Shown here piece after piece: positions 17,846-25,987 of a stretch of DNA of 64,000 nt (position 1 is its first letter; every line of letters begins with the position of its first letter). The DNA is from JAWKSY01 sp041402125. Lineage in GTDB: Bacteria > Planctomycetota > GCA-002687715 > DRQF01. Under the pieces are notes generated by a model. The model saw only the letters and a program-made list of their open reading frames with translations. It was not told the DNA's origin and did not search any database. The translations under genes and the position numbers were made by a program. Location: NCBI GenBank assembly GCA_041402125.1, contig JAWKSY010000005.1, positions 1 to 64,000 of the forward strand, read 5' to 3'.

Positions 17846-18940
17846 ATGGACAAACAGGTGGAGATCGCCTGCACGTCCGACGTGGGCATGGTTCGCAAGG
17901 AGAACCAGGACCACTTCGGCATCCTCCATCCGGAGGACCCCGAGGAACGCCTCCGGCAGGGGGCCCTCGTGGTCGTCGCGGACGGGATGGGCGGTCATAG
18001 CGGCGGCATCATCGCCAGCCATACCACCGTCGACACCATCCTGGAGGTCTTCGGGCGCGGTGAGGCCTGCACGATGCGGGCGATGGTCGGCGACGCGATC
18101 CGGGCCGCGAACGACGCCGTCCGCGCCAAGGCCGAGGCCGACCCCGCGCTCCGCGAGATGGGGACGACCTGCGTGGCGCTCCACGTGCGCGGCCCGCACG
18201 TCCTGATCGGACACCTCGGCGACTCGCGCTGCTACCTGGTCCGCGACGACCGACTCGAGCAGGTCACCCGCGATCACACCTACCTGAACGAACTGATCGA
18301 CATGGGGCTGCTGACCTCCGAGCAGGCGCAGAACCACCCCGATCGGAACATCATCACGCGTTGCGTCGGCATGGCGCAGCAGCTCGACATCGACTTCAAC
18401 CGCCGCAGCTCGCGGGTGGGCGACCGCTACGTGCTCTGCAGCGACGGCCTGACCAACATGGTCGACGACAGCGAGATCCTCGAGATCACGCTCGCCCATC
18501 CGCCGAAGGAGGCCAGCGAGAAGCTGGTCGCCCTCGCCAACGAGCGGGGCGGTGACGACAACATCACCGTGGCGATCGCCCACCTGAAGGAGATCCCCGC
18601 GGCCGACGAGGACCTCGTCGAGCTCGACCGGCGCGACGGCGAGGTCACTCCCAGTCGTACGCCGGTCGTTTCGCAGCAGGACGTCGATCGCATCACCGCC
18701 GAGGCGACCAAGCCGACGAAGACCGGCGAGCTCGCGCCCGACGATCTCGAGGAGACCCAGAAGACGGTCACCGGCGAGATGGAGGTCGACGGCTTCACGC
18801 CGGCCCGCGACAAGGGCGACACCGCCGAGTCCCCCGAGGTCTCGGACGGAGACTCCGGCACCCATCCGGCCTGGTTCTGGATCATCGGGGTCGAGATCGT
18901 GATTCTCGTCCTTCTCCAGATCTGGATCAGCAGGCTCTGA
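17846..18940 (+). CDS. PP2C-type Ser/Thr phosphatase, membrane-anchored
   Basis: A 364-residue protein with a purine-rich ribosome site directly before the ATG. The PP2C catalytic domain (about residues 5–250) shows 'GMVRKENQDHFG', 'VVADGMGGHSGG' (metal ligands Asp46/Gly47), 'LGDSRCYLV', 'LCSDGLTNMV' and 'GGDDNITVAIA', so all metal-binding carboxylates are present. A ~90-residue acidic, Thr-rich linker leads to one C-terminal transmembrane helix ('WFWIIGVEIVILVLLQIWI'). The catalytic domain faces the cytoplasm. The start of the Ser/Thr kinase gene follows 4 bases after the stop codon, the classic phosphatase–kinase pair; it probably reverses phosphorylation made by that kinase. Confidence 0.93.
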   Translation: MDKQVEIACTSDVGMVRKENQDHFGILHPEDPEERLRQGALVVVADGMGGHSGGIIASHTTVDTILEVFGRGEACTMRAMVGDAIRAANDAVRAKAEADPALREMGTTCVALHVRGPHVLIGHLGDSRCYLVRDDRLEQVTRDHTYLNELIDMGLLTSEQAQNHPDRNIITRCVGMAQQLDIDFNRRSSRVGDRYVLCSDGLTNMVDDSEILEITLAHPPKEASEKLVALANERGGDDNITVAIAHLKEIPAADEDLVELDRRDGEVTPSRTPVVSQQDVDRITAEATKPTKTGELAPDDLEETQKTVTGEMEVDGFTPARDKGDTAESPEVSDGDSGTHPAWFWIIGVEIVILVLLQIWISRL

Positions 18941-18944
18941 TGCC

Positions 18945-20597
18945 ATGATCGGAACCAAGGTCGGACAGTTCACGATCACGCAGGAGATCGGTGACGGCGG
19001 ACACGCCTTCGTCTTCCGGGGCAAGGGAGACGACGGCTCCGACGTCGCGATCAAGATGCTGAAGCCCAGCGTCGCCGACGAGGACAACCTCGAGAAGAGG
19101 TTCGTGCTCGAGGCGGAGGCGCTCAAGGAGCTGAACCATCCCTACATCGTCGGCTTCCACAACTACATCTTCCTGAACGGCTACCACTACCTCGTCCTGG
19201 AGTACATGGATCAGGGTTCCGTCGAGGATCTCCTCGACAACATGGGCCCGATCCCGCATCGCTACGCCATCCCGATCTTCTTCAAGGTCCTGCAGGCGAT
19301 GCAGTTCAGTCACGAGCACAAGTACATCCACCGCGACATGAAGCCGAACAACATCCTCATCAACACCGGGGGTGAGGCGAAGCTGTCGGACTTCGGCATC
19401 GCGAAGGTGGTGGGCGGAGGCCAGGGCTACACGAAGCAGGGTTTCGTGCTCGGCACGACCCTGTACATGGCGCCGGAGTTCATCTCGCGCGGCGAGGTCA
19501 CCGTCCAGACGGACATCTACGCGCTCGGCGTGACCTTCTACGAGATGCTCACGAACCGGAAGCCCTTCGAGTTCGAGCGCGACGACGAGCCGCTGGTCAA
19601 CTTCGTGCGCCGCGTGTGCCGCGGGACGCCGACCCGGCCGACGACCTACGTCGACCTGCCGGCGCCGCTCGAGCGGATCGTCATGAAGGCGATCGCGCAG
19701 AACCCGAAGGAGCGCTACCGGACCGCGGGCGAGTTCGCGAAGGACCTCGAGAAGACCTTCCCGGAACTGGTCAACCGCCCGATCGTCATCCCGCGCGGCA
19801 CGAAGCGCGCGATGACGAACTACGTCGACATGGCGGCCGAGGGCATCCAGGACCTGGATCTCCGACCCCCGTCCGAGACGAGCGGCGGCCTCGGCGCCGG
19901 CGCGCGCGCGGCGATCGCGGTCGTCGTCGCCCTGATCGTCGGCGGTCTCGGCTTCGCGGCCCCGCGTTTCCTCGGCGACGCCCTGGGCGACACGCCCGAG
20001 GTGACGGTGCAGGTCATCGGCGCCGTCCTCGGCCTCGTGCTGGGCGCGGTGGCGTTCTTCCTCCTGCCGAAGGGCAAGGCGTCCGACACCTACCGCCCGG
20101 CGGCGGCGGCCGGCGCCCCCCCGAAGAAGGCCCCGAACCGCACCGAGGACTCGGAGGACGGGATCCTCTCCTCGTCGGAGCTCGACGACTTCTCCGTCTC
20201 GGCCGAGCCGGCCGAGGAGGAGCCCTCGGTCGAGGACACGATCCCCTTCCAGAATCCGTCCACGAAGAAGATGCAGCCCTTCAAGATGACCGACGCCTCC
20301 GAGCTGAAGGGCTACCTTCAGGTCACGGGGGGCGCGGACAAGGGCCGCCGCTTCGGACTGCGACCGATCTCCCGGATCGGGCGCGACCTCCGCCTCGACA
20401 TCCGGCCGCACGACCAGGAGATCTCGCGACACCACGCGGTCCTGGCCTTCGACGGCACGGGGTTCACGGTCGAGGATCTCGGCTCCACGAACGGGACCTG
20501 GGTCAACGAGCGGCGGATCACGAACCGCGTGCGCCTCGTCCCCGGCGACACCGTGCGCGTGGGCTCCACCGTGATGCGGTTCGAATACGGCGACTGA
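18945..20597 (+). CDS. Ser/Thr protein kinase with C-terminal FHA domain
   Basis: A 550-residue protein. The Hanks-type kinase domain (about residues 8–275) has a glycine loop 'IGDGGHAFVF', Lys37 in 'VAIK', His-Arg-Asp131, Asn136, Asp149-Phe-Gly and 'MAPE', so it should be active. Two hydrophobic helices (around 320–340 and 350–365) follow. An acidic linker and an FHA domain occupy about 450–550 ('ISRIGRDLRLDI', 'EISRHHAV', 'DLGSTNGTWVNERRI'). The FHA domain could bind the autophosphorylated linker or recruit substrates. Two close helices would put kinase and FHA on the same, cytoplasmic side. Coupled to the PP2C gene upstream. Confidence 0.94.
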   Translation: MIGTKVGQFTITQEIGDGGHAFVFRGKGDDGSDVAIKMLKPSVADEDNLEKRFVLEAEALKELNHPYIVGFHNYIFLNGYHYLVLEYMDQGSVEDLLDNMGPIPHRYAIPIFFKVLQAMQFSHEHKYIHRDMKPNNILINTGGEAKLSDFGIAKVVGGGQGYTKQGFVLGTTLYMAPEFISRGEVTVQTDIYALGVTFYEMLTNRKPFEFERDDEPLVNFVRRVCRGTPTRPTTYVDLPAPLERIVMKAIAQNPKERYRTAGEFAKDLEKTFPELVNRPIVIPRGTKRAMTNYVDMAAEGIQDLDLRPPSETSGGLGAGARAAIAVVVALIVGGLGFAAPRFLGDALGDTPEVTVQVIGAVLGLVLGAVAFFLLPKGKASDTYRPAAAAGAPPKKAPNRTEDSEDGILSSSELDDFSVSAEPAEEEPSVEDTIPFQNPSTKKMQPFKMTDASELKGYLQVTGGADKGRRFGLRPISRIGRDLRLDIRPHDQEISRHHAVLAFDGTGFTVEDLGSTNGTWVNERRITNRVRLVPGDTVRVGSTVMRFEYGD

Positions 20598-20679
20598 TCC
20601 GGGCCCGTCCGGGCGACCCGCCGTCGTCCCAACTCCGGTTTCCCGATCTCGTTACCCCCCGGATACCGGTTCCGGGGTA

Positions 20680-20685
20680 GACTCC
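20680..20685 (+). promoter_or_regulatory. Possible −10 element (TAGACT)
   Basis: TAGACT sits in the 191-bp gap before the secreted-protein gene at 20789, next to a short A/T-containing patch. No −35 at correct spacing is visible (TTACCC is 20 bases away), so the element is weakly supported. Confidence 0.25.
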
Positions 20686-20788
20686 CGGTCTCGCAAGGGG
20701 AATCCGGCGAGGGGACCCTCCGCCGCTCGGTGCGGCCCGTCCCTCCCCGTCCCCGCGGCTCCGCGTGGAGCCCGATCGGAGAGAGACC

Positions 20789-21847
20789 ATGTTCCGAATG
20801 AGATCGAGCGCCGTCGCGGTCTGGGCCGGGGCCCTGCTCGCGCTGCCGCTCTTCGCCCAGGCGCCCGCCTCGGAGGGCCCGGCGACCGCCGCCGCGGCCG
20901 ACGAGTGGCGACTGGTCGAACTCGAGCCGAAGATCCACCGCACCTGGAAGATCCGCCTCCCCGCCGAGGCCTGGACCGCGGTCGAGAACCGCGTGGACCT
21001 CGGCGAAGCGCTCGGCGCGAGCTTCGCGACCCGCATCTCCGGCACGACCCTCGAGGTCGACACCGACGGCGACGGCGAGTTCGACGCCAAGGTCTCCGGC
21101 AAGGCGGGCTTCCTCACCTTCAAGGGCGAGGACAGCCGCTACGCGATGCGGCTCAAGAACGAGGGCACCTGGTCCTTCGCTCCGAGCAGCTCGATGCAGG
21201 GCGAACTCGGCGGCGCGCGCCTGCGGATCATCGACCAGAACGGCAACGGCCGCTTCGACGACGTCGGCGGCGACGCCATCGTGGTCGGCGCCGGCAACAA
21301 CGCCGCCTATCTCTCGACCGTCGTCTCCGTCCCCGAAGGCCTCTTCGAGATCCAGGTCGCGCCGCACGGGCGCTCCCTGCTCGCCCGGCCCTACCGCGGG
21401 AAGGCGGGGCGCATCGCCCTCGACTGGGACACCGCGGCCCGTCCGCTGCAGGCCGTCTTCGTGAACGCGGATCGCACCGTCTCCGTCGACCTCGCGGACG
21501 CGGGGAAGGAGGGGCTCGCGGTTCCGGCCGGCGAGTACGTCCTCGCCATCGGCGAGCTCGGTCTCGCGTCGAGCCGGGTGCAGGTGCACCGCGGTCGCCT
21601 CGAATCCTTCGACGTGCCGGCCGGCGGGACGACCAAGCTCCCGCTCGGAGGTCCCCTCACCGCCGAGTTCGGCCTCCAGCGCGGCGGCGGACAGATCCAG
21701 TTCTCGCCCTACGACATCAGCTACTTCGGTCGCAACGGCGAGCGCTACATCGGCTGGCAGCCCGACGGGAAGTCGCCGCGCATCGTGATCCGCGTCGCCA
21801 AGACGGGCCGCGAGATCGCCGAGGCCTACTTCCCGGGCAGTGCCTGA
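20789..21847 (+). CDS. Secreted hypothetical protein with DxDGDG-like loops
   Basis: A 352-residue exported protein. The ATG at 20789 follows GGAGAGAG and starts a standard signal peptide ('VWAGALLALPLFAQAPA'). The mature part contains two loops that look like Ca2+-binding dockerin/EF-type loops, 'DTDGDGEFDAK' and 'DQNGNGRFDD', each inside β-rich surroundings; similar loops are common in planctomycete secreted proteins. No enzymatic motif is recognised. The stop TGA at 21845–21847 is followed, in the same frame, by 55 further codons (3 plus a 52-residue stretch starting at 21857) that look like more of the same β-sandwich, so the protein may be interrupted. Confidence 0.7.
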   Translation: MFRMRSSAVAVWAGALLALPLFAQAPASEGPATAAAADEWRLVELEPKIHRTWKIRLPAEAWTAVENRVDLGEALGASFATRISGTTLEVDTDGDGEFDAKVSGKAGFLTFKGEDSRYAMRLKNEGTWSFAPSSSMQGELGGARLRIIDQNGNGRFDDVGGDAIVVGAGNNAAYLSTVVSVPEGLFEIQVAPHGRSLLARPYRGKAGRIALDWDTAARPLQAVFVNADRTVSVDLADAGKEGLAVPAGEYVLAIGELGLASSRVQVHRGRLESFDVPAGGTTKLPLGGPLTAEFGLQRGGGQIQFSPYDISYFGRNGERYIGWQPDGKSPRIVIRVAKTGREIAEAYFPGSA

Positions 21848-21856
21848 GGGAGCGGC

Positions 21857-22015
21857 ATGGTTCCGGTCGCCGTGAGCGTGCCGGCAGATGCGGGTGAACT
21901 CGACCTCCAGATGGAATTCGACAACTGGGCCTTCGGCGCCTTCCGCGGCGCGCCTCGTCCGCCGGGAGTGGTGGACGAGATGCCGCTGCCTCCCGCGCCC
22001 TCCTGCGGCAACTGA
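21857..22015 (+). CDS. 52-residue ORF in frame with upstream stop
   Basis: ATG at 21857 preceded by TGAGGGAGCGG, a credible ribosome site, and ending at TGA 22013–22015. The product ('MVPVAVSVPADAGELDLQ...') has a β-strand pattern and no signal peptide, which fits the tail of the secreted protein just upstream better than an independent cytoplasmic protein. Only TGA-Gly-Ser-Gly separates the two in the same frame. Either a small gene, or the C-terminus of the gene before it, split by a nonsense change, an assembly error or readthrough. Confidence 0.45.
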   Translation: MVPVAVSVPADAGELDLQMEFDNWAFGAFRGAPRPPGVVDEMPLPPAPSCGN

Positions 22016-22145
22016 GGCTCGTCGCCTCGGCGGGACCGCGGGTTCACCGAAACACGACGCGCCGACGATCCCGGGGGTCGTCGGCGCCTCTTCCACCCCC
22101 CTCCGCGGTCCCCTCCGCCGAGCCGAACCGGAATCGCCCCTCTCG

Positions 22146-24464
22146 ATGCGCACGATCTCCGCTCTCGTCGCCCTCCTGCTCCTCGTCTCTCTCGCGCACG
22201 CCCAGGACGAAGCCCCCGTCGAGGCGGAGTCGCGTCTCCCGGTGAAGGTCATCGGCGGCAAGCTCGTCGCCCGCTGCGAGATCGCGTCGCGCTTCCGGCG
22301 GCTGCCGGTCAACCTGTTCGTGGACTACACGAAGCCCTGCGGCCTCGAGATCCACAACCAGGCCGCCAAGGCGCTCCGCATCGACGACGAGGCCGACGTC
22401 CCGCTCACCATCCGTCTGCCCGGCTTCGACCTCGAGGTGGCCCGGCGCGAGCACGGCGACGAGGACGAGCTGCGCGAGTTCACGCGCCTCTACTCGAAGG
22501 AGCTCGGCGAGACGGCCTGCGTGGGGACGATCGGAGCCGGCGTTCTCGCCGACTACCACCTGACCTTCGACCTCCCCTCGGGATTCGTGGTGCTCCGCCC
22601 GAAGCGCGAGCGCACCGGGACGCTGCCGGACGCGGGCGCGGGATCCTCGCTCGTCGCCGTGACGGTGACCAACGGGCTCGTCTGGTTCCCCGTCGTGCTC
22701 GAGGACGGGCGCCGCATGGCGATGAACCTCGGCTCGTCCCGCTTCGACACCATCGTCGACGACCGCCTCTGCCGCGAGCGGGGCCACCCGGCCGGCGACC
22801 TCGGCGCGGTGAAGATCGGCGAGTACGAGATCTCGCGCTGGCTCGCCTTCCGGCCCGAGGAGCTCGCGCAGGTCCACCCCGACGGCGCCTTCGGCACCAG
22901 CGGCATCAACCTGCTGGAGTGCTTCCGGATCGAGATCGATCGCGAGAACCGCTGGGCGCGCTTCACGCCCCGCACCGAGCCGAAGTTCCCCGAGGCCGAC
23001 CTCGCCTTCTTCCGGGCGCGCGTCACCGAGGAGATCGAACCGCTCGAGACCTTCCTGAAGGAGCACGGCAAGACCCGACTCGCGCGCGAGGCCTCCGAGC
23101 TCCTGCTCGACCTCCACCTGGACGAGGAGTCGCCGGCCGAGGCCTTCGAGACCGCCCTCGCGTGGTACGACCGCACCCGCATCGAGGACCTCCGCGCCAC
23201 GGAGGCCCTGACCGCGATGAAGAAGCTCGTCGAGGCCTCCCGGCCCGACGTCGCCATCCGCGCCGGCCGCATCGGCATCGAGAGCGGGCGCAAGGACCGC
23301 TACCCCGAGTCGGTCCACAAGCTCCACGCCCGCGTCGGCGAGCTCTGCCTCGAGAGCGGCGAGGAGGAGAAGGCCTGGGAGCACCTGCTCTCGGCCGCCT
23401 TCGGCCTTCCGAGCGACGGACGCGTGAACCTCAACCTCGGCCGCTTCTACGAGAAGCAGGGCCGCATGCAGCGGGCGATGTCTCGCTACGTCCAGGCCGT
23501 GATCCAGCCGGAGAGCGGCCAGGAGGCGGTGGCCGGCCTCGAGCGCGTGCAGCGCGCCCTCGGCGCCGAGGCGCTGAGCGTCGACCTCGTCGATCGGTTG
23601 ATCTCGGGCAAGGTCTACGGCTTCACCTCCGCGACCAAGTTCGAGCCGACCGAGGAGACGAACACGAACCGCGTCGTGCTCGCCGAGCACTTCACGAACC
23701 CCCACTTCGGGCGCGAGCTCCCGGAAGGCTGGGACAGCTTCGCCGTGGGCGGGACGATGGCCGTCGAGGGTCTCCTCTCGCACTATCCCCGCGACCGCGT
23801 CGTCGTCATCACCCACCACATCCCCGTGCCCGAGCCCTGCGCGACCATCAACGCGGTCTCGACGCGCCACGCCGAGAGCTACCGGATCGACAAGCCCCAG
23901 GTCATCGTCTCCGACGGTCGCCGCGGCGGTCCGGGCGCCGAGCGCGCCCGCAACGCGGAGAAGGTCTTCGAGGCCAATCGCGACATCATCCAGGGCGAGC
24001 TCGCCCGCAAGTCGGCGTACACGATCACGCTCGAGGGCAAGGTCGCCGAGGGCGTGGTGAGCGGACGGATCACCGTCGAGGGGCCGGAGAACGACGATGC
24101 CGTCGTGCAGGTGCTCCTCGTCGAGCGCGGCGTGCTCTACCCCGGCAAGGCCCAGGTCGTCGTCCACCGCAACCTCGTCCGCGGCAGCCTCACGGGCGAC
24201 GTCGAGGGCGAGTTCTGGGAGCCGGAGGACGGCGAGATGTCCTTCGAGTTCTCGCGCGCGCTCGCCGACGTGACGGCCGAGAACCGCCGCTTCCTCGAGG
24301 CCCGCGAGGCCGCGGGCAACCCCTCGGCGACGCGGCTGAGCCTCGACATCGATCCGCGCCAGGCCGCGATCGTCGCCTTCGTCCGCGACACCGCCACGAA
24401 CGAGATCCTGCAGGCGGCCTGGTTCGATCCGAACGCCGCCGCGGAGGGAGAGGACAAGCGATGA
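22146..24464 (+). CDS. Secreted protein: degenerate aspartyl-protease-like lobes, TPR and thioredoxin-like region
   Basis: A 772-residue exported protein; the ATG at 22146 begins a clear signal peptide ending 'SLAHAQDE'. Residues ~35–155 and ~160–290 look like two retropepsin-type lobes: each has a 'PVNLFVDYTKPCGLEIHNQ' or 'FPVVLEDGRRMAMNLGSSR' turn followed by a 'GTIGAGVLADYHLTFDL' or 'GAFGTSGINLLECFRIEID' strand. The catalytic Asp-Thr-Gly is not intact (VDYTK; MNLGSS), so protease activity is doubtful. A TPR-like helical region (~300–480) follows, then a thioredoxin-like domain ('VVLAEHFTNPHFG', 'VVVITHHIPVPEP', 'DKPQVIVSDG') similar to Omp28 but lacking a CxxC. The domain reading is an inference. 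The stop overlaps the next start (ATGA). Confidence 0.62.
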   Translation: MRTISALVALLLLVSLAHAQDEAPVEAESRLPVKVIGGKLVARCEIASRFRRLPVNLFVDYTKPCGLEIHNQAAKALRIDDEADVPLTIRLPGFDLEVARREHGDEDELREFTRLYSKELGETACVGTIGAGVLADYHLTFDLPSGFVVLRPKRERTGTLPDAGAGSSLVAVTVTNGLVWFPVVLEDGRRMAMNLGSSRFDTIVDDRLCRERGHPAGDLGAVKIGEYEISRWLAFRPEELAQVHPDGAFGTSGINLLECFRIEIDRENRWARFTPRTEPKFPEADLAFFRARVTEEIEPLETFLKEHGKTRLAREASELLLDLHLDEESPAEAFETALAWYDRTRIEDLRATEALTAMKKLVEASRPDVAIRAGRIGIESGRKDRYPESVHKLHARVGELCLESGEEEKAWEHLLSAAFGLPSDGRVNLNLGRFYEKQGRMQRAMSRYVQAVIQPESGQEAVAGLERVQRALGAEALSVDLVDRLISGKVYGFTSATKFEPTEETNTNRVVLAEHFTNPHFGRELPEGWDSFAVGGTMAVEGLLSHYPRDRVVVITHHIPVPEPCATINAVSTRHAESYRIDKPQVIVSDGRRGGPGAERARNAEKVFEANRDIIQGELARKSAYTITLEGKVAEGVVSGRITVEGPENDDAVVQVLLVERGVLYPGKAQVVVHRNLVRGSLTGDVEGEFWEPEDGEMSFEFSRALADVTAENRRFLEAREAAGNPSATRLSLDIDPRQAAIVAFVRDTATNEILQAAWFDPNAAAEGEDKR

Positions 24465-25987
24465 CCGATTCCGACCGCCGCGACCTCGGAGCGCGGCTGG
24501 AGGCGATCGCCCGGCGGGCCGGGGCGACCCTGGACCGCGACCGGACCCTGGACGCCACGCGCCGCGCCGTCGAGACGGCCGCGCCGCTGCTGCTCGTCGT
24601 CCCGGTCTTCGCGTTCCTCGCCGCGCTCGCGATCCGCGCCGGAAACTCGGGGCTCCGGCTGCCGCCCTGGCCCCTGCTCCTGGTCCTCACCCCGGCGCCG
24701 GCGCTCGTCTTCGTGCTGCTGCGCCGCTTCGAGGCCCGGCGCGATCGCGTCGGCGAGGGCGAGGCGCTCGGCGCCGTCGACGCGAAGTGCGAGCTCGAGG
24801 ATCGTCTGGCCAACGCGCGCGAGTTCATCGCCCGCGATGCCCGCGGTCCCTTCGTCGAGGCCGCGCTGGCCGACGCGGAGGGTCATCTCGACCGCGCCGA
24901 TTGGGTGCCGGTCGGCGGGGGCGCGGCCGAGCTCGCGCTCCGCGCGCGCGACTTCGGGGCGCTCGGCGCCGCCGTCCTCCTCCTCGCGATCGTCCCCTTC
25001 GTCGGTGGGGCCGGCGCCACCCTCGCGGACGACGCCGGCCGCGGCGTCGTCGCGCCTCCGCCCGGGACCGTCGCCCGCGCCGAGCCGAACGCGCGCGCGG
25101 AGAATCCGCCGCGCCGGAACGACGAGGCGGCCCGCGTCCAGCCCGAGACCCGGCGCCCCAACGCGCCGAACGAGGCGTCCGAGGCGCAGGCGCGTCGCGA
25201 CGACCAGCCCCTCTCCGATCGCATGAAGGAGTCCCGCGGCGAGACCGGCCAGGGTCGGTCGGCCGACGCCTCCTCCTCGAGCGGCGCCAGCGAGGCGCGC
25301 GGCGTGCCGACCGACCAGGCCCAGTCGAGTCGCAACGCGAAGAAGCCGAACGCGAAGAAGAAGGAGAAGAAGGACCGCGGTCGCAAGGAGACCGAGGCCG
25401 CGCCGCGCAAGAAGCCCGAGGAGGAGTCCGGCGCGACGGCCGGCCGCGGCGCCGCGAGCGGTTCGAACAAGTCGCCGGCGGCCTCGACCTGGTCGAGCAA
25501 GGACCAGGTCGTCTCGGACGACGAGGAAGACCTCGAGGACGACGAGGAGGTCGACGACGAGTTCGACGACAACGACGCGCGCGGCGGGATGCAGCCGCAG
25601 CTTCGCGACCGCAAGCCGCCGGTCAACCGCGACCTCGGCATCGGCTTCGGGAACGGGAAGAACCCCGACGCCAACGGGCGCGGCGGTCCCTCCGAGCAGA
25701 AGAAGTCGCGCGGCGTCGCCTCGCTCGTGCTCGGCGTGTCGATCCCCGACCACGTGAAGGGCCGGCCCAGCCCCGGCAAGACCAAGATCACCCAGGAGCG
25801 CGTCGAGCCCCGCGAGGATCGCGTCGGCTCGATCGACGCAGCGGCGCGCGCGCGCCGCGCGTCGTCGTCGGGGCCGCTGTCCCGCCCCGCGCTCGATGCG
25901 AACCTGCGCACGTTGTTGCGCGACTATTTCGATGCCCGCCGCAAGGAAGACGCCAGGAGCGAGAACATTGAGTCCGACCAGCCCTGA
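24461..25987 (+). CDS. Membrane protein with long disordered region, first of the MoxR operon
   Basis: A 508-residue protein starting in the ATGA overlap with the gene upstream. Two hydrophobic hairpin helices lie at about residues 43–60 and 65–85, and another near 165–185. The rest is low-complexity: Arg/Glu/Ser-rich, a Lys-rich stretch ('NAKKKEKKDRGRK') and an acidic run ('DDEEDLEDDEEVDDEFDDND'). The C-terminus ('ALDANLRTLLRDYF') is a short amphipathic helix. This type of protein is often found just before moxR in planctomycete operons, but its function is unknown. It overlaps the TTG start of moxR by 20 bases. Confidence 0.7.
   Translation: MTDSDRRDLGARLEAIARRAGATLDRDRTLDATRRAVETAAPLLLVVPVFAFLAALAIRAGNSGLRLPPWPLLLVLTPAPALVFVLLRRFEARRDRVGEGEALGAVDAKCELEDRLANAREFIARDARGPFVEAALADAEGHLDRADWVPVGGGAAELALRARDFGALGAAVLLLAIVPFVGGAGATLADDAGRGVVAPPPGTVARAEPNARAENPPRRNDEAARVQPETRRPNAPNEASEAQARRDDQPLSDRMKESRGETGQGRSADASSSSGASEARGVPTDQAQSSRNAKKPNAKKKEKKDRGRKETEAAPRKKPEEESGATAGRGAASGSNKSPAASTWSSKDQVVSDDEEDLEDDEEVDDEFDDNDARGGMQPQLRDRKPPVNRDLGIGFGNGKNPDANGRGGPSEQKKSRGVASLVLGVSIPDHVKGRPSPGKTKITQERVEPREDRVGSIDAAARARRASSSGPLSRPALDANLRTLLRDYFDARRKEDARSENIESDQP

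Noticed and set aside
21845..21847. TGA recoded as an amino acid genome-wide
   Set aside because: TGA is used as the normal stop in most genes here, so general recoding is excluded; only a local cause remains for this codon.
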